DNA from: an uncultured Lachnospiraceae bacterium
Lineage (GTDB): Bacteria > Bacillota > Clostridia > Lachnospirales > Lachnospiraceae
Direction of reading: 5' to 3'
NCBI GenBank assembly: GCA_910584725.1
Contig: CAJUBE010000007.1
Span: forward strand, 70,887 to 134,886
DNA: 64,000 nucleotides
Position 1 is the first letter of the stretch. Each line of letters starts with the position of its first letter. The position numbers and the translations under genes were made by a program. Shown piece by piece: positions 43,470 to 51,570 of this stretch. A model generated the notes under the pieces. It had not been told where the DNA came from and did not search any database. It saw nothing but the letters and a program-made list of their open reading frames with translations.

Positions 43470-45362
43470 CTAGACGCCAGTCTGCAGAATCAGCCTGTCA
43501 TACACTTCTGTCAGCACGTTGATCATCTTGGATGCCAGCGTGTACGCGTTCTCGTATTTCACCAGATTCATGGCTTCCTCATCCTCGTCAACACCGGAGA
43601 TGGAAGTCCTCTGGTTGTCGATATTCGTCTCCAGACTGAAATAGGTCTTATAGAAGGTCTCCGCATTGCTGGTGTTCAAGGTCGCATCCGACAGCACACA
43701 CTCCAGAAAACCGCCCGCGTCCCTGCCGCGGAAGCTGAACTGGTTCTTGTCGGTCAGCATGGAAATCACCGCCCATACCTGTTCGCACTGCTCCTTGCCC
43801 TCGACCTCATCCACGCCGTCGCCTTCCGGGGGTTTTGTGCCAACACCGGTATTTTTATCAATATCCTTTCTGGTACCCAGTAGATCGGGATTTTTCACCA
43901 CTGCATCTAAAAGGGTGACATTGCCCGCCGTGATATTATAATAGCCGGTATTTTCCCCGTTTCTCGTGGAAGTGTCGAGTTCGCTCTGCCTGTACTGTCC
44001 GTCCTGTCTGGCGTAATCCGCGGTAAAGAGAATGTCCGCTTTCTTCGGCGGGTCCTCCGCCGTCAGACCTTCCTTGAAAATATCGTTTACCTTTTTCGTA
44101 AATTCGCGCACCCACTCGTTCATCTGTTTCATATAGTAGGGCACTCCCTGGTAATTGACTTCGCCGCCGATGGTAGCCTCCGTCCATGTCTTCGCCGCAG
44201 TCAGAGGCTGGTCGCTCTTTTTATTGTCAATGGTGAAGGTGTACTCTCCGTTGCCGTTATATTCCCAGCTCGTATAGTAGAAAAGCTGATTCCCGATATT
44301 GATGACGCCGCCTGTATCGGAAAGATTACACTTGGTCATATTCCGCAAGTGGTCTTCGGTCGTCTTGATGGTCGCCATCGAAAAACTCTTATAGTAAGAC
44401 ACGCTCGAAACTGCACCCTTAAAATATTCCCCGTTATTGCCGTCGCGCATCTCAATCAAGCCGCGGAGCTCTCCGCCCATAGATGCGTTGTAAAGGCTGA
44501 ATTCTATGCCGTTGCTCCACATGACATCATAAAGACCGTCCACATCGGACTGGTTCACCTTCTCCTCATCCGTGCGCGCCACACAGATCAGCGTCTTGTA
44601 ATCGTCCATATCCACCAGCGTCTGTCCGCCGGCAATTTTCACCATGTACCTGTGCGCCGCTGTCGGATTGCCCTCCTGATCCAGAATCGGCAGTTCCTGC
44701 GTCTGCACATCCACAAGCGCGGAAAGCTCGTCGAGCAGCAAATCTCTCTTGTCACGCAGTTCATTCGCCTTACTGCCCGTCATCTCGATAGTATTGATCT
44801 GTTTGTTCACCGTCGCAATATCCTGCGCGATGGAGTTAATCTGATCTACGCGAATCTTAATCTCATCGTTCACATCCGACTGGAGATCCCGAAGATCCCC
44901 GTACATGTTATTGAAATAATCCGTCAGCGCCTTCGCCGCGCCCAAAAACTCCGCCTTCACATCGGTGCTGCTGGCATTTTTCGTGATTTCCTGCAAGGTC
45001 ACGCCGATCTGGTTAAAGAGCGTCTTAAAGCCCGTCTTGTTGTCGTCCTTCAGATACTCCTGAATCATATTGCAGTAATAGAGCTTCGCGTCATACTCGC
45101 CGAGCTTCGTCTCATTGTCCCAATATTTATGATCGTAGAAAAGATCCCGCACCCGCTCGATCGCCAGTGTCTCCACACCTGCGCCCGCGCAGCCGTATGT
45201 GGCAAAAACACGCAGCGCGTTAGCCGCCTCCGTCTTTACCTCCTGCCTGCTGTAGCCCGCCGTCTGCACATTACTGATATTGTTGCCCGTAGTGTTCAGC
45301 GCGGCATTGGCCGCCCGAAGCCCCGATGATGCGATTGTCAGTCCAAAAAATGTTGATCCCAT
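43470..45362 (-). CDS. flgK: flagellar hook-associated protein 1 FlgK, first paralogue
   Basis: A 630-aa FlgK: GLTIASSGLRAANAALNTTG, NNISNVQTAGYSRQEVKTEA at the N-terminus and LVKYENAYTLASKMINVLTE at the C-terminus, so both assembly ends are intact. The middle differs strongly from the next gene, another FlgK homologue, so the two are old rather than recent duplicates. Confidence 0.93.
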   Translation of the reverse strand: MGSTFFGLTIASSGLRAANAALNTTGNNISNVQTAGYSRQEVKTEAANALRVFATYGCAGAGVETLAIERVRDLFYDHKYWDNETKLGEYDAKLYYCNMIQEYLKDDNKTGFKTLFNQIGVTLQEITKNASSTDVKAEFLGAAKALTDYFNNMYGDLRDLQSDVNDEIKIRVDQINSIAQDIATVNKQINTIEMTGSKANELRDKRDLLLDELSALVDVQTQELPILDQEGNPTAAHRYMVKIAGGQTLVDMDDYKTLICVARTDEEKVNQSDVDGLYDVMWSNGIEFSLYNASMGGELRGLIEMRDGNNGEYFKGAVSSVSYYKSFSMATIKTTEDHLRNMTKCNLSDTGGVINIGNQLFYYTSWEYNGNGEYTFTIDNKKSDQPLTAAKTWTEATIGGEVNYQGVPYYMKQMNEWVREFTKKVNDIFKEGLTAEDPPKKADILFTADYARQDGQYRQSELDTSTRNGENTGYYNITAGNVTLLDAVVKNPDLLGTRKDIDKNTGVGTKPPEGDGVDEVEGKEQCEQVWAVISMLTDKNQFSFRGRDAGGFLECVLSDATLNTSNAETFYKTYFSLETNIDNQRTSISGVDEDEEAMNLVKYENAYTLASKMINVLTEVYDRLILQTGV

Positions 45363-45380
45363 AACTCATTCACCTCTCTG

Positions 45381-47066
45381 TTAACGTCCCAGTGTGGAAA
45401 GCAGATGATCCAACATCTCGTTGACTACGTTGATATATCTGCTGGATGCATTGTACGCGTTCTGGTACATAATCATATTGGTCAGCTCCTCGTCGGAGGA
45501 TACGCCCACAATCTGTTCCCTTGCGTACTTCAAAGCATCTGTGGCTACATTTTGATTTTCCTGCACCGCCCGGAAAACCGATCCCGTATTTGCAATCTGC
45601 GCTACCAGATTCTTATAATAATCCTGAAAGCTGAGCGGCGTCTCCACATTGGGATTCAGCGTGTAGATCGTCTCCTCGAAAGCCTTCTTCAAAGCCTCCA
45701 TCGTCTCGTTGTCCTCAGAGTGCTCGCCCAGGCGGAAGGTCAGAAGCGAAGGATTCTGCTTAAGCTCCTGATTAATCACGATGTTTCTCACCGACCACGC
45801 CATCGTTTCCCTCGTCTCTTCCGGCAGCATCCCATCCGGCGGCGTCGCCAGCTCAAAAAGCTGATAGGGATTGCCATTCTCATCCCGCAGGTAGGTAGAA
45901 TCGGGATTGAGCTTCGTCGCTCTGTCCGCCGCGTCCGCAAGAACCGAATTGATCTTTGTCGTGATAATGTTTACCAGCCTGTCAAATTCCGCCTGTACAT
46001 TCATCACGATGGAATCCTTGACATGTGTATTGTACCAGTTTTCCTCATACTCCCCATCCGGGTTGATGTCTTCCAGTTCATTGTGGGTGGCTCTGTGGTC
46101 GCCCCGCGCCAGCAGGGTTCCCTTCAGGGAGCCGATATCCGTGTTGAACTGCGAGGATATCTCTTTCGTCAGGTCAAAAACCTCTGCTCCTTCTATGTTC
46201 TCCTTGGAAACGATAGGGTTCCCGTCCTTGTCAAACTTGTCATATTTGGCAAGTATTTTCCAGTAGGGCGTGTAAAACCCGGTGGTCGGATCCTGATAGA
46301 GACACACCTCGTTGACCAGGCTGCCCTTCACCAGATCCACCTGCTCAAACCGGACGCTCACATAGCCCGTCATATCCTCAGAATAGGTGATGTTGCCGAT
46401 CTTTCCCAGCTCATCCAGCAGGTAGTTTCTGCGGTCACGCAGATCATTCGCGTGCTCCGGTCCGCCCTCAACTCTCATAATCGCCCGGTTCAGAGCTTCA
46501 ATCTCCTGCGCGTAGCTGTTGATTTTATCGACGTCCGTCTTGACCGTCTTATTCATATTATCCTGATATTCGCAAAGGCTGTTGTATACCTTCTGCGCCT
46601 TCGTGATAAACTCATATGCCTTCGTCACGAAAAAATTCTGGTTCACCGAAGTGGTCGGATCTTTCGCCAGCTCCTGTACCGCGGCCCAAAGTCCCTGCTC
46701 GCCGGAAAGCGCCTCGGAAAACTCGTGCCCCTCGTTGGATTCTCCCAGAATATACTCAATCTCCTCCAACGCCGCCGCCGAAACATCATAAAAACACTGC
46801 CGCCCCGACTCGCGGCGGTAGTTTCTGTCCAGCAAAAAGTCTCTTTCTTGTCTTGTCCGGATATAGTTGACACCAAGACCTGTCTGTATCCAGTTGCGCG
46901 TAGTATCCTTAGAGTGCGTGATATAATTCCGCGTACCCTGTGATACCTGCTGCCTGGTATACCCCTGGGTGTCCAAATTAGACATGTTGTGCGCCGTGGT
47001 ATTCAGCGCATTATCTGATGTTCGTAATCCTGATACGCCTATATAAAGGCTTGACATTAATGACAT
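45381..47066 (-). CDS. flgK: flagellar hook-associated protein 1 FlgK, second paralogue
   Basis: A 561-aa FlgK homologue: MSLMSSLYIGVSGLRTSDNA, LNTTAHNMSNLDTQGYTRQQ at the N-terminus and MIMYQNAYNASSRYINVVNE at the C-terminus. It is encoded between flgN and the other flgK, 18 nt from the latter. Two FlgK-like subunits may form a two-ring hook-filament junction or be used alternatively. Confidence 0.92.
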   Translation of the reverse strand: MSLMSSLYIGVSGLRTSDNALNTTAHNMSNLDTQGYTRQQVSQGTRNYITHSKDTTRNWIQTGLGVNYIRTRQERDFLLDRNYRRESGRQCFYDVSAAALEEIEYILGESNEGHEFSEALSGEQGLWAAVQELAKDPTTSVNQNFFVTKAYEFITKAQKVYNSLCEYQDNMNKTVKTDVDKINSYAQEIEALNRAIMRVEGGPEHANDLRDRRNYLLDELGKIGNITYSEDMTGYVSVRFEQVDLVKGSLVNEVCLYQDPTTGFYTPYWKILAKYDKFDKDGNPIVSKENIEGAEVFDLTKEISSQFNTDIGSLKGTLLARGDHRATHNELEDINPDGEYEENWYNTHVKDSIVMNVQAEFDRLVNIITTKINSVLADAADRATKLNPDSTYLRDENGNPYQLFELATPPDGMLPEETRETMAWSVRNIVINQELKQNPSLLTFRLGEHSEDNETMEALKKAFEETIYTLNPNVETPLSFQDYYKNLVAQIANTGSVFRAVQENQNVATDALKYAREQIVGVSSDEELTNMIMYQNAYNASSRYINVVNEMLDHLLSTLGR

Positions 47067-47087
47067 ATTCTACCGTCCTCAACAATT

Positions 47088-47606
47088 TTACTGCTTGGCG
47101 TCAAATGCCTTGTTGACCGTGCCGATCATATCACCGGTATTGCAGGCGCCCCTGTTATAATTTGCCGTCTCCGGCGCCTTATTCATGGACTGTAAAACCT
47201 GCATATTAAACTGCACCATCTCCAGTGCGCTCTCGATCAACGCCCTGTTCTGTTCGTTGACCCGCTTTACCGCCTGAACATTTCTGCGCAGTTCGTCAAA
47301 TACCGATGCCAGTTCCGCCTGTTCCTGAGGCCTGGCCGCCAGCATCTTAATCAAATCTGCAATCTTCAGCTTCGTAACATCCTTGTTAAGTACGTTCGCA
47401 ATATCATTAACAGCTTCATTTCTCTGGTTATCCAGATGGTTGATTCTGCTTACGATGATTTGCTCCTCATCCGTGATCTGGGCTAAAGCTTTTACATCGT
47501 CAGACACAATGGCAGGTGTTTTCTTTATGGACAGCTCTAACAGGTTCTTGTATTCCAGATTTTCTTTCTCCAAAACCTCGATCAAGGTTTCCATCAAGCT
47601 TGCCAC
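47088..47606 (-). CDS. flgN: flagellar export chaperone FlgN
   Basis: A 172-aa helical protein (LMETLIEVLEKENLEYKNLL, ITDEEQIIVSRINHLDNQRN), the FlgN family pattern, immediately upstream of two flgK genes and flgL whose products it would deliver to the export apparatus. The C-terminal ~30 residues are Asn/Gly rich and likely unstructured. Confidence 0.9.
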   Translation of the reverse strand: MASLMETLIEVLEKENLEYKNLLELSIKKTPAIVSDDVKALAQITDEEQIIVSRINHLDNQRNEAVNDIANVLNKDVTKLKIADLIKMLAARPQEQAELASVFDELRRNVQAVKRVNEQNRALIESALEMVQFNMQVLQSMNKAPETANYNRGACNTGDMIGTVNKAFDAKQ

Positions 47607-47632
47607 ATCAAACCCTTACCTTTCCCTAGTTA

Positions 47633-47914
47633 CTAAAGACTCTCAATCTCCTCGTACCGCTTCATCAGCTTCTCTGCAAAGCTCTCGCTGCTCACATGAT
47701 ATGTGCCGTTCGCGATACCCGCCTTGATAGGAGCCGTCAGTTCGCTTCTGATATCCTCTGCCGCCGCGACCGCGTTCTTCGCAGTCTGAATATCTTTGCC
47801 GATACTGGAGATCTGAATCCGGTCAGAATTCGCATTTTTAGCTGCGTTCTGCGTCTTGGCCCTGCTCTTCGCGCCATAGACCTGCTGTACCTGTGTATAA
47901 GCCTCAATACGCAT
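47633..47914 (-). CDS. flgM: anti-sigma-D factor FlgM
   Basis: A 93-aa protein with the FlgM features: disordered basic N-terminus (MRIEAYTQVQQVYGAKSRAK), SDRIQISSIGKDIQTAK and the sigma-binding C-terminal helices (IKAGIANGTYHVSSESFAEK). GGAGG is 8 nt before the ATG. It is first in the operon and transcribed from a sigma-D promoter, giving the usual negative feedback. Confidence 0.95.
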   Translation of the reverse strand: MRIEAYTQVQQVYGAKSRAKTQNAAKNANSDRIQISSIGKDIQTAKNAVAAAEDIRSELTAPIKAGIANGTYHVSSESFAEKLMKRYEEIESL

Positions 47915-47982
47915 ACGAATTTCCTCCTTCCTCCAGAGGTTTCTCCAAAAAAATTCACCTCATACAATCTCTTACACTATAA

Positions 47983-48009
47983 GTATCGGTTATTTTCTGT
48001 AAGACTTTA
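47983..48009 (-). promoter_or_regulatory. sigma-D promoter of the flgM-flgN-flgK-flgK-flgL operon
   Basis: Minus strand: TAAA (48009-48006), exactly 15 nt, ACCGATAC (47990-47983). It lies about 70 nt before flgM. Confidence 0.85.
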
Positions 48010-48044
48010 GAGGTGAATTTATTTTTCTGTACAAAGCAAAGGAA

Positions 48045-48085
48045 AAAGCGGCTCAATCCAAAACATTCGGATGAAACCGCTTTTC
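48045..48085. terminator. terminator at the left edge of the integrative element
   Basis: AAAAGCGG ... CCGCTTTT with inner ATCC/GGAT forms a hairpin ending in a T-run. A similar hairpin (AAAAAGCGGT/ACCGCTTTTT) precedes the right-hand repeat at 60911-60957, as expected for the terminator of the target tRNA and its element-borne replacement. Confidence 0.65.
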
Positions 48086-48145
48086 TTAGTGCCGGCGACC
48101 GGAATCGAACCGGTACGGGAGGTTAGTCCCGCAGGATTTTAAGTC
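48081..48145. repeat. left attachment site (65-bp direct repeat, truncated tRNA-Leu)
   Basis: Identical over 65 bp to 60953-61017. It contains only the 3' part of tRNA-Leu (anticodon loop to 3' end) and then diverges, so it is not a working tRNA. This is the standard footprint of tyrosine-integrase insertion into a tRNA 3' end. Confidence 0.9.
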
Positions 48146-48233
48146 GCAGGACGCCCGTATAGCCTCCTCCGAAAACCCGTATAAAGCCTATATTTTTCCA
48201 CAATGATACGTTCTGATACTCCTAAAATCCTCA

Positions 48234-48260
48234 CCCGTTGTTGTCGACGTTGTTGTCAAA
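48234..48260. promoter_or_regulatory. candidate integrase arm-type site, left
   Basis: CCCGTTGTTGTCGACGTTGT followed by TGTCAAA: two GTTGTTGTC copies 12 bp apart, 88 bp inside the left repeat. The same 27-bp sequence with one change occurs at 60844-60870, 82 bp inside the right repeat. Confidence 0.6.
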
Positions 48261-48349
48261 ACTACTGTCAAACACAGTCAACTCTATATTCAAAAAGTAT
48301 CGCTAACACAAATGGAAAATGGAATTGCCCAACCAAATGCACATATCCA

Positions 48350-48430
48350 TCAACTTTCCCCGACCTTATTCAAAGCTGCCACTATCGTCGTAAAAATCCC
48401 GATCAAAACAGCTTTCAACACCTCATTCAT
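48350..48430 (-). CDS. 26-aa hydrophobic peptide
   Basis: ATG 48430 is preceded by AAGGTGG with good spacing. The peptide (MNEVLKAVLIGIFTTIVAAL, then NKVGES) is a single predicted membrane helix of about 16 residues with charged ends. Too short for confident calling; size and shape recall small membrane peptides such as type I toxins, but no antitoxin RNA can be shown. It lies in the 440-bp left-end region, which otherwise contains the arm-type site and no clear gene. Confidence 0.35.
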   Translation of the reverse strand: MNEVLKAVLIGIFTTIVAALNKVGES

Positions 48431-48583
48431 CCGTACCACCTTCTTTCTTAATAAATAATAAATATACAAGCGATCTGAATACCCGTTTTCATATATTAGA
48501 CACACATCCCGATCTCATCCTCTGTCCCATCACAGAAATATGCCCCTCTATCCATGTCTCAATTTCCTTACAGACATCCATCA

Positions 48584-49255
48584 TCACGCAACGATCCTTA
48601 ACGCCTCCTCATCCCTGCTGTACGCATACACATGGTAGGATAACCGCTCTTCCACATCCACCTGTGTATCATTGACCACCCTCACCATATCTGCCAGCCG
48701 TTCATATTCTGATTCATCCCTCGGCGGCAGTACGACGGTTTCATGCACGGAACTGGGCAGTACAAGGAATCCGTCCCCGATCTTGTCCGCGATCATCCGC
48801 AGAATTTTCTTATCAAGAATCTCCGCTGCCCCAAAACATTTTCGGCGGTTTGTCAATATATACATTCTTGTATCCCGTGGAACATTACCAGATACAGATG
48901 GAAATGTGATATCCGGCTCCATGTGCTTTATAATGGTTTCAACAGCGGCAAACTCAGCTTCCCCGTCAGCGCGCATATTCATCATTGCTGTCCGATAAAG
49001 ATTCTCCTCTTCCTGTCCCCACATTTCCATATGCCCGTTATAGATAAGGATCGTCCCGATGTCCTTTTGTGCATGGTCTCTGGCAACGGCATAATAGACC
49101 ACCGCCAGATCCATAAAGTTCCTGTGCGGAATCCTCCCAAGCAGTTCCTTATTCTGTTCCGCATTAATGAGCTTCGCGTAAACATTTCCCCAGACAGTTT
49201 CCCATTTTTTAAAACCTGCTATGTCAAAATCCAGCGTTTCCCCATCATTTTTCAC
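48584..49255 (-). CDS. DUF5688 family protein, C-terminal part of a split gene
   Basis: 223 residues matching the main body of DUF5688 proteins: YAKLINAEQNKELLGRIPHR, FMDLAVVYYAVA, GTILIYNGHMEMWG and VLPSSVHETVVLPPRDESE. It starts at a GTG overlapping the stop of the previous fragment (GTGA) with no ribosome-binding site. Intact relatives are about 300 aa and contain both parts in one frame, so this looks like a frameshifted gene, although coupled translation of two halves is possible. Function of DUF5688 is unknown. Confidence 0.7.
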   Translation of the reverse strand: MKNDGETLDFDIAGFKKWETVWGNVYAKLINAEQNKELLGRIPHRNFMDLAVVYYAVARDHAQKDIGTILIYNGHMEMWGQEEENLYRTAMMNMRADGEAEFAAVETIIKHMEPDITFPSVSGNVPRDTRMYILTNRRKCFGAAEILDKKILRMIADKIGDGFLVLPSSVHETVVLPPRDESEYERLADMVRVVNDTQVDVEERLSYHVYAYSRDEEALRIVA

Positions 49256-49476
49256 AATGAGTCTGTAAGCCTCATCCCGTCGGTTTCATAGTCCCGGTAA
49301 AACGCATCCAGATACACACAGGGTCCGATATCTGCTTCTCCTTTCACCACCGTGATCCCGGTCAGCTTTACATTATTATTTTTCGTCACCATCTGTTTTT
49401 TGATCTGAAATGCGCCGCCCACCTTCGCGTGGATTACTTCTAAAACATGCTCTGTAAATTTCTCAAAACCCATCAT
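49252..49476 (-). CDS. DUF5688 family protein, N-terminal fragment
   Basis: 74 residues with the DUF5688 start pattern: FEKFTEHVLEVIHAKVGGAF, VTKNNNVKLTGITVVKGEAD and PCVYLDAFYRDYETDG, then a stop at TTG-TGA. The frame carrying the rest of the family begins one base away. AAGGTGA precedes the start. Read with 48584-49255 as one broken gene. Confidence 0.65.
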   Translation of the reverse strand: MMGFEKFTEHVLEVIHAKVGGAFQIKKQMVTKNNNVKLTGITVVKGEADIGPCVYLDAFYRDYETDGMRLTDSL

Positions 49477-49535
49477 TTTTCTTCACCTTCCCTTCTACAT
49501 TCCATCTGTCCATTCTTTTCTCCGATTCTTCCGTC

Positions 49536-50381
49536 TTATGCCGCCTCCGTTGATTTTGTCCGTTTCAGCGCCGACATCACCCTGCCGTAGAGTTCCGCGC
49601 TCATCGTCCCCGGCTCTCTGATCTGGTATCTGCTCTGCACGGTTTCCATCGTCACGCCCGTTCTGTCAAGTTCCGCCTGCAGGGAATCCATCTGCTCCTT
49701 GGAAACGGGTACGGGATCTTTCCGTGTCTTTCCCTCTGTGTCTTTCTTCACTTTCCCTGCCGTATTTTCCTGCGCTGGCTTTTGCGCCGATTCCGATTTG
49801 TTTCCAGTTCCCGAAGCGGCTTTCCCTTTGTGGGCAGCCGTAGTTCCCGCTCCCTTTTCTTTCAGTTCATACACAGGCTCTCCTCTTTCATTTACAATCA
49901 CAAGGGCGCGGATCTCCCGGTCATCATTGTACTGGATCGAAGAAACCGAGAAACGGTCATTGCAGTAAAACCGTTTCACTTTATTCTGGTCTTCTTTGTA
50001 CATGATCGAAGCCTTTCCCGCCGGTATCCAGATAAAGGGCGCGGTATAGAGTTCCCTTCCGATCCCCCAGTTGAAGCACGCCCGCTTGAAGCTGTCGGAA
50101 GCCTGCCCCTTCTCTTTCTCCGAATAGCTCATGGTTCCTACATCCTGCTTCGCCACCCATTCCCCAGTTTCCTTATCATGTATCTCCACCGTGCAGTAGA
50201 GGTTCCCTTCTATGCTCTGGTGGCTCCGCTTCCAGCCGAAAGGTCCGAAAGTCTCATCAAGGATGCGCTGGTCTACCCTCGCATCCTTATAGAGTAACAG
50301 GCTTAAACCGTTTTCCTTGATGACGGCTACCCTGCACTCAATCTCATCTGCTTTGAGCAGCCTAATCAGATTCTGTTCCAT
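49536..50381 (-). CDS. Rad52-like single-strand annealing protein
   Basis: A 281-aa DNA-annealing protein. The N-terminal ~170 residues have FGPFGWKRSHQSIEGNLYCT, EIHDKETGEWV and GQASDSFKRACFNWGIGREL, the Rad52/Sak-type core used by phages for strand annealing. The rest is a low-complexity Lys/Gly linker and a small C-terminal helical domain (SKEQMDSLQAELDRTGVTME). ATG 50381 has GGAGG 6 nt upstream. It works with the YqaJ exonuclease two genes upstream, a Red-like recombination pair. Confidence 0.72.
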   Translation of the reverse strand: MEQNLIRLLKADEIECRVAVIKENGLSLLLYKDARVDQRILDETFGPFGWKRSHQSIEGNLYCTVEIHDKETGEWVAKQDVGTMSYSEKEKGQASDSFKRACFNWGIGRELYTAPFIWIPAGKASIMYKEDQNKVKRFYCNDRFSVSSIQYNDDREIRALVIVNERGEPVYELKEKGAGTTAAHKGKAASGTGNKSESAQKPAQENTAGKVKKDTEGKTRKDPVPVSKEQMDSLQAELDRTGVTMETVQSRYQIREPGTMSAELYGRVMSALKRTKSTEAA

Positions 50382-50469
50382 CTTTTTCCTCCTCCGCATA
50401 CGGGTCTGCTTTTTTCGGAATCGCTTTCAGTCCGTAGCACGCATACTCCCGCAGTTCCTTTTCATCCAT
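50362..50469 (-). CDS. 35-aa small protein between exonuclease and annealing protein
   Basis: MDEKELREYACYGLKAIPKK ... ending DGTESD, with a strong ribosome-binding site (AGGAGGGGCGTT before ATG 50469). It overlaps the start of the Rad52-like gene by 20 nt and lies 11 nt after the exonuclease gene, so its translation would deliver ribosomes to the annealing protein. It may be a leader peptide or a small partner; no family recognised. Confidence 0.55.
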   Translation of the reverse strand: MDEKELREYACYGLKAIPKKADPYAEEEKDGTESD

Positions 50470-50479
50470 AACGCCCCTC

Positions 50480-51409
50480 CTATGCTGCTTTCACCTCAAA
50501 CCGTCTGGAATGGGAAACCTTGCCGTAATCGGCATAAAGTTCTGGACGTTCCTCCTTAATGCGCTTCGTATCGAGCTTTGTGGAATCGATGTTTTTCCAT
50601 GAAACCCGGAAGCTGTCGCTGCTCGCCAGTTCATTATCCTGCATGAAAAGTTTCACTTCCTGCTCGATCTGCTTCTGCTCCGCCTGCAACTCGTAGATAA
50701 ATCCGAGGATCTCCTCGCGCCGCCTTAGCTTTTCATCGAACCCGACAAGTGCAATGGCGCTGGCTTTCCTTGCCGTATGGAAATACTGTTCCAGAACCTC
50801 GTCACAGGCTTTACTCCCGTCCGGCGGCGGCATGATGCCTTTCGCCACATGGTTATTCCAGAAAACCGCTTCTATGGAAATGAGCCGTCCGATTAAATCA
50901 TCATCCCACTCCAGTCTGTGGTAGGTAAACTCCCTTCCCAAAATGACCGCCGCGATATACCATACCCTTTTCCCGGTCACCGCCATGTAATGGAAGCATT
51001 GCATAATGTAGTGAAGCGGGATATTCCCGTCCGCCCATTTGTCCGCGTTGTAGGCGCTGGCTGTCTTGCATTCCAGCCCCGCGTCTTCACCAATGACGAT
51101 GCGGTCAACATCCGCGATCATAAAGGGATGTTCCGTACTTCGGTACATGAAGTTGGACTTCCTTACCTTTAACCCGGTAGCCTCCGTAAACCGCTGTGCC
51201 ACATAGTCTTCCAGATCATGCCCGATGCGGATTGCTTCGCTGTCCTGTTCCTCCACTTCTTCATTTGTCTTGTCCCGGAATACCTTCATAGCGCTGCTGT
51301 AGGGGTTCACACCGCAGATCGCCCCTGCGTCGGAGCCTCCGATCCCCGATTTCCTTAATCTGAGCCATTCTGCATTACTGACTCCTGCTAACGGTATTTT
51401 GCTGAACAT
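50480..51409 (-). CDS. YqaJ-like recombinase/exonuclease
   Basis: A 309-aa lambda-exonuclease-type nuclease. IGGSDAGAICGVNPYSSAMK (about 17-36) is the YqaJ signature. IADVDRIV with GEDAGLECKTASAYNADKWA gives the D and E-x-K metal-binding residues, and IPLHYIMQCFHYMAVTGKRV is the conserved Gln-containing helix. The C-terminal ~100 residues form a helical tail. ATG 51409 has GGAGG 6 nt upstream. It resects double-stranded DNA ends to give substrate for the annealing protein. Confidence 0.87.
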   Translation of the reverse strand: MFSKIPLAGVSNAEWLRLRKSGIGGSDAGAICGVNPYSSAMKVFRDKTNEEVEEQDSEAIRIGHDLEDYVAQRFTEATGLKVRKSNFMYRSTEHPFMIADVDRIVIGEDAGLECKTASAYNADKWADGNIPLHYIMQCFHYMAVTGKRVWYIAAVILGREFTYHRLEWDDDLIGRLISIEAVFWNNHVAKGIMPPPDGSKACDEVLEQYFHTARKASAIALVGFDEKLRRREEILGFIYELQAEQKQIEQEVKLFMQDNELASSDSFRVSWKNIDSTKLDTKRIKEERPELYADYGKVSHSRRFEVKAA

Positions 51410-51570
51410 GTCACGCCTCCTCTCCTGCCCGGTATGTGTCCCGGACACTGTCAAAAGAATAAGGGCAGCCGGAACACAGTGCCCGACCGTCCTTATCCAT
51501 TCCTTATTTTTCCCGTGATATACTTTTTCCCTAAATCCCTTAAGACCAGAAGGTTACTGCTTCTCCCTGT

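Noticed and set aside
45362..45381. One of the two flgK genes as a pseudogene
   Set aside because: Both are open from start to stop and keep both terminal assembly regions.
45405..46943. 512-aa open frame on the plus strand
   Set aside because: It is exactly antisense to the second flgK, has no ribosome-binding site and its translation is His/Arg/Leu-rich shadow sequence.
48081..48145. Second functional tRNA-Leu
   Set aside because: Only the 3' half is present; the 5' acceptor and D-arm are missing, so it is an attachment-site copy.
48489..48584. 31-aa ORF overlapping the end of the DUF5688 gene
   Set aside because: The start overlaps the preceding stop but no conserved pattern or ribosome-binding site is visible; too weak to list as a gene.
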